A stretch of 64,000 nucleotides of DNA from an uncultured Eubacteriales bacterium (GTDB taxonomy: Bacteria; Bacillota; Clostridia; Oscillospirales; Oscillospiraceae), in contig UQZA01000001.1 in NCBI GenBank assembly GCA_900545515.1, forward strand, positions 1 to 64,000, written 5' to 3'. The position numbers and the translations under genes are program-made. The notes beneath the pieces were generated by a model. It ran no database searches. It was not told where the DNA came from and saw only the letters and a program-made list of their open reading frames with translations. Numbering within the stretch: position 1 is the stretch's first letter; each line of letters begins with the position of its first letter. Below, piece after piece: positions 8,720 through 17,837 of the stretch.

Positions 8720-10570
8720 TTAGTAGTTCTGATACAGGTCGCTGAGGTTTTTCACCTCAGTGGGCGCGCCCTCTTTCACGCCATAGGGAAATGCGACATA
8801 TTCCCCCATCTCCATGCCGCTATAGATCTTGGTCTGACCCCAGAGCGTGGGACCGGTTGTAATCTCCCGCTTCTCCAGCTTTCCTTCTGCCCCCTGGACA
8901 TAGACGTAGCTCTTGCCCTCCTCGGTGCGGATGAAAGCAGAATTCAGATAGAAGCCGTTGTCCTCTGCTGCGGCAGAAGCGTAGGTTACCTGCACATAGG
9001 AACCGGCCTCCAGATTTTCTGATTCGTCTACGGAGATGGTGACCGGGTAGTAGGATACCGTGGGGTTTCCCTCGCCCCGGTAGTAGCTGTCTGTGGAGGG
9101 GTAATCGCCAATGGCGGAGATGGTACCCTCGCAGTTCACGCCCGTATTCCAGGACACAATCTGCACCGTCTGGCCAATTTCCAGCTCATCCCGGTCCAGC
9201 TCCCCCACCAGGGCCTGGACGAAGAAGCCGCCGCCGCCAGAGACCTTCACCACCGGCTCTTTATTGGCCAAGGCCTCCTCCGGGGTGAGAACGGAGACCA
9301 CATAGCCGTCAATTTCGCTCTTCACCTCGCCGTTGTCGAATTCCTTCTTCATGATTTTGTATTCGGCCTCGGCCATTTTGATGTCAAATTCCAGCTGCTT
9401 GATCTCAGCCTCCTTGTCCGAGCGCATCTGGGCAATCTCATTGGAGGTGTAGCCGCTGTTCATATTCACCCCGCTGCCGCCAGAGGAGGAACCGCCGGAG
9501 CTGCCCGATGGTTGAGTGGGAGTTGTGGCGCCGGACTTCTCACTGACCTGAAAGAAGGTGAAGGAATACCGCACAATCTTCACCGGCTCCGGCGGAGTCG
9601 TGGGATTCGGGTTTGTCGGATTTGGAGCTGTGGGGTCTGGATCCGTGGGGCCTGGATCCGTGGGATCTGGATCTGTGGGATCTGTGGAAGGGTCCGGGTC
9701 GGTGGAAGGGTCCTCAGAGGGCTCCGGCTCGCTGGAGGGCTCATCCGAAGGCTCCTGACTGGGGTCCTCCACAGGGTCCTGGGTCACATCGGTGAGCAGG
9801 TGGACGCCATAGCTCTCCCCCTCCTGGGCAAAGGCGGTGGAAACGGCAGAGCCGGTACTCACCGTCTCCTCCACGGCCTGGAACAACACGCCGGTGCGGC
9901 TCACGATGACTCCTGCCGCCTTGTCATTCCGCCGGACTTCCAAAATGGTATACAGCTCCTTGGCTTCTCCCAGAAGCTCTGCAATGAACTTGTCGTTAAA
10001 TACTTGGCTCTGGCGAACCCAAAAGATCTTGGGGTCTCCCGCCGTACCTGCGCCGCCCAGTTCCAGGAAGCTCTTGTTCCCCAGCTCCTCTTTGGGCTTC
10101 ACAGACCCGGAGGAGGTGGTGGAAGGCTTTGTTGTGGGCTTCGTGGTAGGTTTGGTGTTATCATTATAGGAGATGGGCTTCATCTTCTTAATATCTGCCA
10201 GCTGGTCCTTTGCATCCTCCAAGCGCAGCTTGGTCTTTTGAATGTCCAGTTCCTTCCGGTCCAAGGAGAGCTGGGACAGGGTGGTGTCATAGGTCAAAAG
10301 GACCGTGCCCTTCTTCACCTTCTGCCCCTGCTGCACATTTACCTTAGTCACCTCCTGGGTGGCTGAGAGGAACACCGTCTGCAGCTTGTCTGTGGTTACA
10401 GGGCCGGAGGAGGTCTTCTCGTCCCCCCAATATGTCATGGTAAGCTGGTTCGAATCATAGACGCCCACCGTCTTGCCGGGCTTCCGGGTGAAATACAGAG
10501 CCAGTCCGGTACCCAGAGCCGCTACCAGCACCAAGCTCACAATGGGAATCCAAATTTTCTTCTTTTTCAT
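8720..10570 (-). CDS. HlyD-like adaptor with inserted Asp/Pro/Thr repeat
   Basis: Membrane-anchored adaptor of 616 residues with one N-terminal helix (about 7-27). The lipoyl-like half (about 60-100, VNVQQGQKVKKGTVLLTYDT), a helical segment, a poorly recognisable domain (about 160-260), a long acidic Pro-rich tract (about 265-329) of EP, DP, TDP and NPT units, a Gly/Ser linker, a second coiled segment and the C-terminal beta domains follow in order. Normal MacA-type adaptors have about 380-450 residues; the extra length is the inserted domain plus repeat. It overlaps the ATPase gene by four bases (ATGA), so translation is coupled. It probably links the permease to the cell wall layer. Confidence 0.82.
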   Translation of the reverse strand: MKKKKIWIPIVSLVLVAALGTGLALYFTRKPGKTVGVYDSNQLTMTYWGDEKTSSGPVTTDKLQTVFLSATQEVTKVNVQQGQKVKKGTVLLTYDTTLSQLSLDRKELDIQKTKLRLEDAKDQLADIKKMKPISYNDNTKPTTKPTTKPSTTSSGSVKPKEELGNKSFLELGGAGTAGDPKIFWVRQSQVFNDKFIAELLGEAKELYTILEVRRNDKAAGVIVSRTGVLFQAVEETVSTGSAVSTAFAQEGESYGVHLLTDVTQDPVEDPSQEPSDEPSSEPEPSEDPSTDPDPSTDPTDPDPTDPGPTDPDPTAPNPTNPNPTTPPEPVKIVRYSFTFFQVSEKSGATTPTQPSGSSGGSSSGGSGVNMNSGYTSNEIAQMRSDKEAEIKQLEFDIKMAEAEYKIMKKEFDNGEVKSEIDGYVVSVLTPEEALANKEPVVKVSGGGGFFVQALVGELDRDELEIGQTVQIVSWNTGVNCEGTISAIGDYPSTDSYYRGEGNPTVSYYPVTISVDESENLEAGSYVQVTYASAAAEDNGFYLNSAFIRTEEGKSYVYVQGAEGKLEKREITTGPTLWGQTKIYSGMEMGEYVAFPYGVKEGAPTEVKNLSDLYQNY

Positions 10571-11343
10571 GGGTTACCGTCCTCCTTTGACGTATCCCGC
10601 AGCAGGTGGTCCAGTCCCGCCGGCAAATCGGACTTTTCCGCCTGGGGATGGGGCGGCGCCGCCGGGATCTCCGGCGCCTGGTCCAGGAGCTGGCCGTCCA
10701 GGATATGATAGGTCTTGTCAGCGCAAGCTGCAATGGAGGGTTCGTGGGTAATCATCAAAATGGTCATGCCCTGGTCAGCCAGGGAACGGAAAATCTCCAT
10801 AATCTGATAGCCTGCCGCCGTATCCAGTGCGCCGGTGGGCTCGTCCGCTAGCAGCAGCTCCGGCCCCCCCACCATCGCCCGGGCGATGGCCACCCGCTGG
10901 CACTGGCCGCCGGAAAGCTGATTGGGATAAAAGTGGAGCCTCTCCGCCAGGCCCACAGACTCCAGGGCCGCTTTTGCCCGCTCCCGCCGTTCCTTCTGGC
11001 TCACACCGGCGTAAAGCAGAGGCAGAGCCACATTGTCCAGGGCCGTCATCTTCGGCAGGAGGTAGAAGTTCTGGAACACAAAGCCGATGTGTTGATTCCG
11101 GATCTCTGCCAGCTGGTTATCGTTCAGGGTGCTCATATCCTGGTCTTTCAAGATGTACTGGCCAGAGGTTGGCAGATCCAGGCAGCCCACCAGGTTCATG
11201 AGCGTGGTCTTTCCAGAGCCGGAAGGGCCCATAATGGCAATGTAGTCCCCCTGCTCCACCTGGAGATTCACATTTTTCAGCACCGGTACCAGGTTTTTGC
11301 CCCGAGTGTAGTCCTTACAGACGTCGCGTAATTCCAAAATCAT
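10567..11343 (-). CDS. MacB-type ABC transporter ATP-binding protein
   Basis: ATPase of 258 residues of the LolD/MacB class that powers the neighbouring permease. Walker A is GPSGSGKT (39-46), the signature is LSGGQ (143-147, followed by Cys rather than the usual Gln), Walker B is ELLLADEP, and the H-loop is in MILMITHEP. The ATG at 11343 was chosen because homology starts there; an upstream ATG at 11394 would lie inside the preceding gene. The C-terminal 30 residues after LLDQAPEIP are a loose tail. It begins four bases after the first adaptor gene and overlaps the second. Confidence 0.93.
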   Translation of the reverse strand: MILELRDVCKDYTRGKNLVPVLKNVNLQVEQGDYIAIMGPSGSGKTTLMNLVGCLDLPTSGQYILKDQDMSTLNDNQLAEIRNQHIGFVFQNFYLLPKMTALDNVALPLLYAGVSQKERRERAKAALESVGLAERLHFYPNQLSGGQCQRVAIARAMVGGPELLLADEPTGALDTAAGYQIMEIFRSLADQGMTILMITHEPSIAACADKTYHILDGQLLDQAPEIPAAPPHPQAEKSDLPAGLDHLLRDTSKEDGNP

Positions 11344-11347
11344 GGCT

Positions 11348-12829
11348 TTAACCCTCCAGGTCGCCGTCAGACGCAGTGCCCTCCGTCGGCTCATCGGGAT
11401 TCAGGGTGCCGCTGGTGCCTGTCCCTGTGGTGGGGCTGGGAGTGGCAGGATTCCCGCCGCCAGTGGTCTCTTCAGGTTGATCCCCGGTGGGAGCCAGCAC
11501 GTCGGCTCCCTCCACGCCTTCCTCAATGGGTAGGCCCTCCTGACCAGATGGGTCCGCTGGGGTCATATCGACGCCGGACTCCCCCTGCTCTCCATTTTCA
11601 CCGGAGCCATCGGGTTCCATCATGGGGTCACCCTCTGAAGTCTCCCCGGAAGCCTCTGTCGCCTCGGCGGGGTCGCGGGTCACCACGGCGCCGGCCACAC
11701 AGGTCTCGCTGGGGTAGGCGATTTCATCCTCCACCGTCAGGCCCTCCAGAACCTCGTAGGCCATCTGCATTTCGTCATAGCCGCCCAGGGTCACATAGCG
11801 CTTCTCCAGGCGGTCCTTGTCGTTAGCCGCCCAGACGTAAGGGTCACCCTTCTCCTGGTCCTCTCCGGCGGGCTCCTCATAGCAGAGGTAGTACTCCGGC
11901 AGCCAGAGGCCACCAGTGGCGGTCTCTCCACTGGCGAGCTCCATGTACACATGCTGGCCCAGCATCAGGCCGTCAGCGCTGCTCAGCTCCACATAGAAGG
12001 GGTATTTGCTGGTGGCGCCCATCTCACCGGCCTCCATACTGCCAAAATACATGGAATTGGGGTTGGATTGTGTAGCACTCTCCAGGTCGATGAGGCTCAC
12101 CGTACCGCTCCAGGTTTGCTCGGGATCGGTGCGGGAGAAAATGCGCATAGCCATTCCCTCTGTGACTGCGCCCATGCTCAGCTCATTGATGGTACCCTTC
12201 ACCCGGTAGGAGCCAGACTGCTGAATGGTAATGTAGGGCTTGGGATTGCCGTACTGGTCGTAGCCGTCCTCACTCACTGAGACCACCCGGCCTGAGACCG
12301 GAGCGAGAATCTCCGCATTGGCCAGATTGGTCTTGGTCTGGGCGATTTCCCGCTGCTTGACCTTGATGTTGTAGTCGTTTTCCTTTTTCTGGGCCTCTTT
12401 GGACTGAATTTCCACGGTGTAGCTCAGCTGTTCGTCCTTGGAGGCGTTTTTTTGCTCCTTCTGCAGGGCTGCAATCTGACTCTGCAGGGTGGTGGAGGTA
12501 TTTTTCAGCTGCTCCAGCTCCAGGTTCTGCTTGTCCAGGCTCAGCTGAAGCTCCTCGGAGTCGTACTGAAAGAGCACGTCTCCCTGCTTCACGTTGTCGC
12601 CTTCGGCCACATGCAGCTTGGTCACCGTCCGCTCCGTATCCCGCTGGATCTCCGTCACCTTTTCCGAAACCACGATGCCGGGAAAGACATCGTTCACCGC
12701 GATGGCGCCGGCGCCGGTAATCTCACCTACATTTTGCACATAAACCTTCGCCTTCGGGGTGCTGTCGCAGCCCCAAAGACCCAGCAGCGCCGCAGCGGTC
12801 ACCGCAGCGGCGATCCATTTTTTTCTCAT
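11348..12829 (-). CDS. HlyD-like lipoprotein adaptor with acidic tail
   Basis: Adaptor of 493 residues, first gene of the efflux operon. The signal peptide ends in a lipobox-like LLGLWGC, so it is probably a lipoprotein, although Trp at -2 is unusual. It has a lipoyl half-motif (VAEGDNVKQGDVLFQYD), a coiled-coil region (about 98-165), the second half-motif (AEILAPVSGRVVSV), beta-barrel domains, and a roughly 100-residue acidic Gly/Pro/Ser/Glu tail. The start at 12829 has GGAGG eight bases upstream, better than the in-frame ATG at 12844. Two unlike adaptors in one operon suggest either a heteromeric sleeve or one adaptor that acts as a sensor. Confidence 0.82.
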   Translation of the reverse strand: MRKKWIAAAVTAAALLGLWGCDSTPKAKVYVQNVGEITGAGAIAVNDVFPGIVVSEKVTEIQRDTERTVTKLHVAEGDNVKQGDVLFQYDSEELQLSLDKQNLELEQLKNTSTTLQSQIAALQKEQKNASKDEQLSYTVEIQSKEAQKKENDYNIKVKQREIAQTKTNLANAEILAPVSGRVVSVSEDGYDQYGNPKPYITIQQSGSYRVKGTINELSMGAVTEGMAMRIFSRTDPEQTWSGTVSLIDLESATQSNPNSMYFGSMEAGEMGATSKYPFYVELSSADGLMLGQHVYMELASGETATGGLWLPEYYLCYEEPAGEDQEKGDPYVWAANDKDRLEKRYVTLGGYDEMQMAYEVLEGLTVEDEIAYPSETCVAGAVVTRDPAEATEASGETSEGDPMMEPDGSGENGEQGESGVDMTPADPSGQEGLPIEEGVEGADVLAPTGDQPEETTGGGNPATPSPTTGTGTSGTLNPDEPTEGTASDGDLEG

Positions 12830-12879
12830 AGCTGTATCCTCCAAAAACGAAATTCGCTATTTGACCATTATCTAACGAA

Positions 12880-12908
12880 ATGATACCGAAATTCACCGGG
12901 AAAGTCAA
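12880..12908 (-). promoter_or_regulatory. Promoter for the efflux operon
   Basis: On the minus strand TTGACT (12903-12908), 17 bases, TATCAT (12880-12885), about 50 bases before the lipoprotein start. Strong -35 and correct spacing. No clear operator palindrome overlaps it. Confidence 0.72.
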
Positions 12909-12964
12909 CGGCAGCGCCCATTAAGAAAGCTTAATTTTCTGTTACGGGTCTGTGAATAAACCAC

Positions 12965-13417
12965 TCAAAACCGGTCCGCCATGTCCCGATGGGTGCAGAT
13001 CACCGGCAGCTCCGCCAGCTCCCGCCGGGTAAAGAAGCGGAGCTCCCTGGATTCTGCACTGATGCGAAGGCGCGGCTCCCGGTCCAGCTTTGCCCGGTAC
13101 AAAATTACCACCATACGCCAGACACTGCCGTCGGGATAGCTGGCAATGCGTCCCGGCTCTCCGTAGACCGCTACCTTTTGCAGCGCGGATTCCGGCAGGC
13201 GGATGCCTGTTTCCTCCCAAAGCTCCCGGACCATGGCCCGCCGTTCCGGCTCCCGGCCCTTGACCCCGCCCCCGGGCAGGCCCCACATGCCGCAGTCCCG
13301 GCGGCGCTCCAGCAGGAGCTTTCCGTCCCACTCCAGCAGAATGTTCACCCCCAGATGCGCCGGACGGTTGGGCTTCGGCGCGGCAGGATCATTGAGATAA
13401 AAGACTGCAGCAGCCAT
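12965..13417 (-). CDS. Nudix hydrolase
   Basis: Predicted 150-residue pyrophosphohydrolase of the Nudix superfamily, which cleaves a nucleoside diphosphate linked to another moiety. The Nudix box is complete at residues 50-72 (G-x5-E-x7-REL-x-EE-x-GI), with the three Glu that bind the metal. The start was set at 13417 (MAAAV): GGAG is nine bases upstream, whereas the in-frame ATG at 13426 touches the GGAG directly. A TATAAT at 13451-13456 on this strand may be its -10. The substrate cannot be inferred; neighbours give no hint. Confidence 0.85.
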   Translation of the reverse strand: MAAAVFYLNDPAAPKPNRPAHLGVNILLEWDGKLLLERRRDCGMWGLPGGGVKGREPERRAMVRELWEETGIRLPESALQKVAVYGEPGRIASYPDGSVWRMVVILYRAKLDREPRLRISAESRELRFFTRRELAELPVICTHRDMADRF

Positions 13418-13493
13418 ATCATCCATCTCCTTTTCAAAGTTTACACCGTTATTATAACAGACCGGCCTCCGGAAAGAAACATAAAAATTCTGC

Positions 13494-13556
13494 CTGTCCG
13501 GCAGCTTCCCTGGCTTTCCTCATGGAAGGCAGGGCGCTACCGTGCCAGTATAAAGC
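13494..13556. repeat. Copy E of dispersed palindrome family 1
   Basis: The right half GGAAGGCAGGGCGCTACCGTGCCAGTATAAA matches the right arms of copies at 27004, 31446 and 37629; the left half is degenerate. It fills the gap between the Nudix gene and the flippase gene, where no other gene is seen. Confidence 0.6.
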
Positions 13557-13675
13557 AGCAACCTTAAGTTGACAATATTACCCATGGGAGATTTTCCCAC
13601 ACGATCTCAGGAGATTTCCACCAGACACAGGCAAGTTTTCCCGCCTGTCCCCATATAGTGAACCGAGGTGAGGAC

Positions 13676-15217
13676 ATGCGTCGAACTGGTACGATGTTTT
13701 ATAGCGCCCTCCTGCTCACCGGAGCCAACCTGGCTCTGCGCATGGTGTCCATGGGATTTCAGGTTTATCTATCCGGACAGATCGGGGCGGCGGGAATTGG
13801 CTTGCTGCAGCTGGTGCTGTCGGTGTCTATGCTGGCCATGACCGCCGGAATGGGAGGCATCCGAACCTCTGCCATGTATTTGACGGCAGAGGAAGTGGGA
13901 TCTGGGCGATGGCAGGGGGTCCGCCGTGTACTTTCTGCCTGCTTCCTTTACAGCTTTCTTTTTAGTACCGCCGTGGCGCTGCTGGTTTGGTTCTGCGCCC
14001 CCCTGGTGGCGGAAGCTTGGATCGGAGACCTGCGAACTCTGGCGGCCCTGCGGATCTTCGCCGCCTTTTTGCCGGTGGTGTGCCTGGGCGGCGTCATGAC
14101 GGGATACTTCACCGCAGCCGGGCGGATTCGGGAGCTGGTAGCGGTGGAAATTCTGGAGCAAGTGGTTTCTATGGCGGTGACTGTTTTGCTCTTATCCCAC
14201 TGGGCCTCCGGAGACCCGGGGCGGGCCTGCTGCGCCGTGGTGGGAGGCAGCAGCGCCGCCTCTCTTGTAACCCTTCTGTCCCTTCTGTTTCTGCGGAGCC
14301 GGGAAACGAACCGGCTTCCGGACCGGCAGGAGGCGCCGGTACCGGTAGCCGGGCGGCTGCTGCGGGTGGCCCTGCCTTTGGCCCTGGCAGACGATTTGCG
14401 CATGGGGATTTCCACAGTAGAAAATCTGATCGTCCCCCGGCGTCTGGGTCTCTTTCCCCAGTCGGCAGAACCCCTGGCGGAATACGGCGTGGTATGCGGC
14501 ATGGTCTTCCCCACTCTCATGTTCCCGGCAGCCATTTTGTTCTCCCTGGCAGAGCTCCTGGTGCCGGAGCTGTCCCGGTGCGCCGCCGGTGGGAGGCGGA
14601 AGCGAATTGCCTATCTCACAGGCCGGAGCCTGCGGGTGGCCCTGCTCTACGGTCTGGCTGCCGGGGGAATCCTTTTTACAGCTTCGGAAGCCTTGGGTAT
14701 GGTACTCTTTGGCAATCCCCTTGTGGGCCGCCAGCTACGGCGCTTTGCCCTTCTGGCCCCCATGCTCTATGTGGATGCCGTCACCGACGCCAATGTAAAG
14801 GGCATGGGCCAACAGGTAGCCTGCGTCCGGTACAACACCGTGACTTCCTTCCTGGACGTGGTCTTTCTGTGGCTGCTCCTGCCCCGGTTTGGCTTGGATG
14901 GCTATTACCTCAGCTTCCTGGTGACTCACGCCCTCAATTTTGGCCTCAGCTTCTTCCGCCTCCGGAAGGTCACCGGCTTCCGGCCCCAGCTGTCCGTAGT
15001 ACTCCGTGCCCTGGGAGCTGCATCCCTCAGCCTGTGGGTGGCCTCCCTCTTACCTAAAGTTGGGGGATGGAGCGGCGTGCTCTTCCTGGCCGCCGGTTTT
15101 TGCAGTGTCTTTTTCCTCCTGCTGGTGCTGCTGGGGGTGGTGGGCCGGGAAGATCTGCGCTGGATTCGTGGTTTGGTCCGCCCGGTTGACAAAAGCGGGC
15201 AGGCGGGTGTATCATAA
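13676..15217 (+). CDS. SpoVB/MurJ-like polysaccharide flippase
   Basis: Integral membrane protein of 513 residues with about 12-14 hydrophobic segments, of the MOP exporter superfamily. The N-terminus (SALLLTGANLALRMVSMGFQ) and the GMGGIRTSAM segment fit the SpoVB/oligosaccharide flippase group found in sporulating Clostridia. SpoVB acts in spore cortex formation, probably flipping lipid-linked peptidoglycan precursor; a role in another surface polymer is equally possible. The ATG at 13676 follows GAGGTGAGGAC; a GTG at 13658 lacks a good site. The threonine aldolase gene follows after 42 bases and may be co-transcribed by chance. Confidence 0.82.
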   Translation: MRRTGTMFYSALLLTGANLALRMVSMGFQVYLSGQIGAAGIGLLQLVLSVSMLAMTAGMGGIRTSAMYLTAEEVGSGRWQGVRRVLSACFLYSFLFSTAVALLVWFCAPLVAEAWIGDLRTLAALRIFAAFLPVVCLGGVMTGYFTAAGRIRELVAVEILEQVVSMAVTVLLLSHWASGDPGRACCAVVGGSSAASLVTLLSLLFLRSRETNRLPDRQEAPVPVAGRLLRVALPLALADDLRMGISTVENLIVPRRLGLFPQSAEPLAEYGVVCGMVFPTLMFPAAILFSLAELLVPELSRCAAGGRRKRIAYLTGRSLRVALLYGLAAGGILFTASEALGMVLFGNPLVGRQLRRFALLAPMLYVDAVTDANVKGMGQQVACVRYNTVTSFLDVVFLWLLLPRFGLDGYYLSFLVTHALNFGLSFFRLRKVTGFRPQLSVVLRALGAASLSLWVASLLPKVGGWSGVLFLAAGFCSVFFLLLVLLGVVGREDLRWIRGLVRPVDKSGQAGVS

Positions 15218-15259
15218 CTGATAATGAGCCCCATTTTCATACGAAAGCGAGAGCATCCT

Positions 15260-16282
15260 ATGTATCATTTTCGAAATGACTACTCCGAAGGCGCCCATCC
15301 CCGTGTCCTGGAAGCGCTGATCCGGACCAACCTGGAGTCCACAGCCGGTTATGGAGAGGACGCCTACTGCGCCGCCGCTGCCGCCGCCATCCGGACCCGG
15401 TTCGGCTGCCCCAGCGCCGCAGTACACTTCCTGGTAGGTGGCACCCAGACCAACTTCACCGCCATTTCCGCCTTCCTGCGTCCCTGGGAGGCGGCAGTGG
15501 CCGCAGACACCGGCCATATCGCCGTCCACGAAACCGGCGCCGTGGAGGCCAGGGGCCACAAAGTGATCACGGTCCCCCATCAAAACGGAAAGGTCACTCC
15601 CCAGGCTCTCCGGGAGGTGTGCCGGGAGCATGATGCAGGCAATCCCGGTCACATGGTCCTGCCTAAACTCCTGTACCTGTCCGATTCCACCGAGCTGGGC
15701 ACGGTGTACACCAAGGGGGAGCTGGAAGCGCTGCACCGCCTGTGCCGCCAGTTGAATCTGTACCTGTACTTAGACGGAGCCCGGTTGGCTGCGGCCCTCA
15801 CCTGCAAGGAAAACGATCTGACCCCAGAGGATCTGCCCCGGCTCTGCGATGCCTTCACCATGGGCGGCACGAAAAACGGCCTGCTGTTTGGGGAGTGCCT
15901 GGTGATTACCAACCCGGCCCTCATGCCCAACTTCCGTTTTGCTCTGAAGCAGGGCGGCGGCATGCTGGCTAAAGGCCGCCTGCTGGGAGTTCAGTTCGGG
16001 GCGCTGCTGGAGGATGACCTATGGCTGGCCCTGGGCCGCCGGGAAAACCAACTGGCCGCCCGCCTCACCCAAGGGTTGCAGGCCAAAGGCTACGCCTTCT
16101 ACGCCCAGTCCCCCACCAACCAGGTCTTCCCCATCCTGACCAAAACGCAAATCCAGTCCCTACAGACCGACTTCACCTTTGAGCTCACCGCCCCGGTGGA
16201 TGAAAGCCGGGACGCCGTCCGCTTCGTCACCTCCTGGGCCACCCCGGATGAGGCTGTGGAAGCGCTTCTCCAGGCCCTTTAG
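15260..16282 (+). CDS. Low-specificity threonine aldolase (beta-eliminating lyase family)
   Basis: PLP enzyme of 340 residues, fold type I, that cleaves L-threonine or allo-threonine to glycine and acetaldehyde. The PLP lysine is Lys205 in FTMGGTKNGLLFG, and Asp172 in LYLDGARLA fits the ring nitrogen partner. RNDYSEGAHPRVLEAL is the family N-terminus. The ATG at 15260 has a weak GAGAG before it; the ATG at 15224 lacks both homology and a ribosome site. Normal length. Cytoplasmic, amino acid catabolism. Confidence 0.9.
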   Translation: MYHFRNDYSEGAHPRVLEALIRTNLESTAGYGEDAYCAAAAAAIRTRFGCPSAAVHFLVGGTQTNFTAISAFLRPWEAAVAADTGHIAVHETGAVEARGHKVITVPHQNGKVTPQALREVCREHDAGNPGHMVLPKLLYLSDSTELGTVYTKGELEALHRLCRQLNLYLYLDGARLAAALTCKENDLTPEDLPRLCDAFTMGGTKNGLLFGECLVITNPALMPNFRFALKQGGGMLAKGRLLGVQFGALLEDDLWLALGRRENQLAARLTQGLQAKGYAFYAQSPTNQVFPILTKTQIQSLQTDFTFELTAPVDESRDAVRFVTSWATPDEAVEALLQAL

Positions 16283-16285
16283 TGG

Positions 16286-16370
16286 AGTCCCTTGCCACTG
16301 GCAGGTGAAAGATCCCATGGTGCTTCGTCCTTGCCCCGGGGGAAAACCGGGCGCTCCGGCGCCGGTGACG
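16286..16370. repeat. Repeat pieces of families 1 and 3
   Basis: TGCCACTGGCAGGTGAAAGATCCCATGG followed by GGTGCTTCGTCCTTGC reappears inverted at 32511-32562. The second half, CTTGCCCCGGGGGAAAACCGGGCG, is like the centre of the family 1 palindromes. It lies after the threonine aldolase stop and may act as a transcript end. Confidence 0.55.
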
Positions 16371-16432
16371 GATGAGTAACTTGGACCCGGAAAGAGGAAC
16401 TACTGCCGCCCTGGGCAGTCTGGGTAAATCAC

Positions 16433-16461
16433 TTGCGAATCGGGGGGGATTGTGTTATGAT
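16433..16461 (+). promoter_or_regulatory. Promoter of the first winged-helix regulator gene
   Basis: TTGCGA (16433-16438), 17 bases containing G7, then TATGAT (16456-16461). It is 31 bases upstream of the regulator start codon. Confidence 0.65.
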
Positions 16462-16492
16462 ACAAAAGATGAATTTTTCGGAGGGGTACTTT

Positions 16493-17581
16493 ATGAATGT
16501 CCAGATCATGTCCACGCCATGCTATTTGTTAGAAACGGTAGAACTGATCTATGCGTTTGTCAACGGGGTCCCCGCAGAGGAGTTGACCGGTCCGGGATCC
16601 TATTGCATCCCCGTACGGGAAGTGCAGCGGATCATGGATACGGCTTGCGCCGGGCTCGCCCTCCAAAATCCTACGCTGCAGTTCTTCTTTCAAAAAGAAG
16701 CCCTGGCTGACGATTCCGGAGACTTTACTTGCATTGCCCGAAACATCGCCTATTTTGTCTCCACCTTTTCCTGTAAGACCATATCCAGCGCCTTTGACCT
16801 GCTGCGGAAGTCTTGGCTCACCATCTTACAGGAGCATTCCTATCCAGCCTCCATCGGAAGATACACCTTCGACTGCGGTTGGCAGGATGAGAGCGAATCC
16901 GAATCCACCAACCTGGAGCTGAGGGTCAACCAACTCCTGATCTCACCGGATTACCGGAAGAAGCTCCTCAGCGTCTTGAAAAACTTCGATTATTACACCC
17001 AGCTCCTGGAAGAACTCATCGCGCCAGTCGAACGGCGTCTGGAACTGCTAATGGTCCCATGGGTGAAGCATTCTGAACCCCTGCGCCAGAATTGGTACGC
17101 TTACCTGACCCAGCCCGACCTGCCGTCCCTGTTGCAGCAAAAATGGAAATTTGTCACCAAGGAGCCAATCGATCAGGTTTATGCCGTCTTGGGCTATTTC
17201 AGAGCAAAAGTGCAGATGCTTGAGCTAGAAACCCTTGGAAACCAAAATGTCATCTACATCCACATCGGCGTCAATTGCACCACAGACCTCCGTGATGAAG
17301 AGGAGTTTGCCCCCTGGGAAATCCGGGCCTTGCGCCTACTGGGGAGTCAAGCCCGCATCAAACTGCTCAAAGCCATCCATGCGCAGCCCATGTCCACCAG
17401 GGAGCTTGCGCAAAACCTGGGGATGAATCTGGGTTCCGTAGGGCGGGATGTGAGCAGCCTACTAACTGCAGGTCTGCTGGTCGTTGAGGTAGACGACGAC
17501 CGCCGCCGTTACCGCATCAACACCACCGCCCTGGATACCATCATCCAGCACCTAACCACACTCCGGGCCTCCACAGATTGA
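16493..17581 (+). CDS. Winged-helix (ArsR-like) regulator paralogue 1
   Basis: A 362-residue protein; its family is not recognised over most of its length. The C-terminal part (about 278-348, IRALRLLGSQARIKLLKAIH, then MSTRELAQNLGMNLGSVGRD) is an ArsR-type winged helix. The N-terminal part shares ETVELIYAFVN, the YC-P pair, the MDTACAG block and the CIARN block with the two proteins at 55.3 and 61.3 kb, so the three form one family, with this one the most diverged. No signal peptide: cytoplasmic. The ATG at 16493 has GGAGGGG eight bases upstream. It is followed by a terminator and then a giant surface protease, the same partner type as the other two copies. Regulation of that protease is an inference. 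Confidence 0.72.
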   Translation: MNVQIMSTPCYLLETVELIYAFVNGVPAEELTGPGSYCIPVREVQRIMDTACAGLALQNPTLQFFFQKEALADDSGDFTCIARNIAYFVSTFSCKTISSAFDLLRKSWLTILQEHSYPASIGRYTFDCGWQDESESESTNLELRVNQLLISPDYRKKLLSVLKNFDYYTQLLEELIAPVERRLELLMVPWVKHSEPLRQNWYAYLTQPDLPSLLQQKWKFVTKEPIDQVYAVLGYFRAKVQMLELETLGNQNVIYIHIGVNCTTDLRDEEEFAPWEIRALRLLGSQARIKLLKAIHAQPMSTRELAQNLGMNLGSVGRDVSSLLTAGLLVVEVDDDRRRYRINTTALDTIIQHLTTLRASTD

Positions 17582-17593
17582 GCCACTGCCTCC

Positions 17594-17622
17594 GGCCGAA
17601 GCGCAACGCTTCGGCCGCTTTT
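17594..17622 (+). terminator. Intrinsic terminator after regulator 1
   Basis: GGCCGAAGCG-CAA-CGCTTCGGCC followed by GCTTTTTT, starting 13 bases after the stop codon. A perfect ten-base stem with U-run, so the regulator and the protease are separate transcription units. Confidence 0.92.
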
Positions 17623-17645
17623 TTGCTATCAGAGTGAAAAATGTG

Positions 17646-17674
17646 TTGCTTTTTCTTGTAGCGTATGGTAACAT
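17646..17674 (+). promoter_or_regulatory. Candidate promoter for the giant protease
   Basis: TTGCTT (17646-17651), 17 bases, TAACAT (17669-17674) with a TGG before it. An alternative is TTGCAC (17735-17740), 18 bases, TATGAT (17759-17764), closer to the gene. The sequence alone cannot decide between them. Confidence 0.45.
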
Positions 17675-17837
17675 CATGATAGACATTTGCAGAGTTGAGA
17701 ACGCCCCGCTTTAAATGGCAAAAAGATGCAATTCTTGCACACGTCCTTCCACCGTGTATATGATCGGCGTTGCCACAGCCGAATTCATAGAGGGTCGCCG
17801 CCCACCATCGGTGAATCATCAAAAAGGAGAAGTAATC

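Noticed and set aside
9558..9758. Plus-strand Gly/Ser repeat frame
   Set aside because: It is the antisense reading of the Asp/Pro/Thr tract of the adaptor gene.
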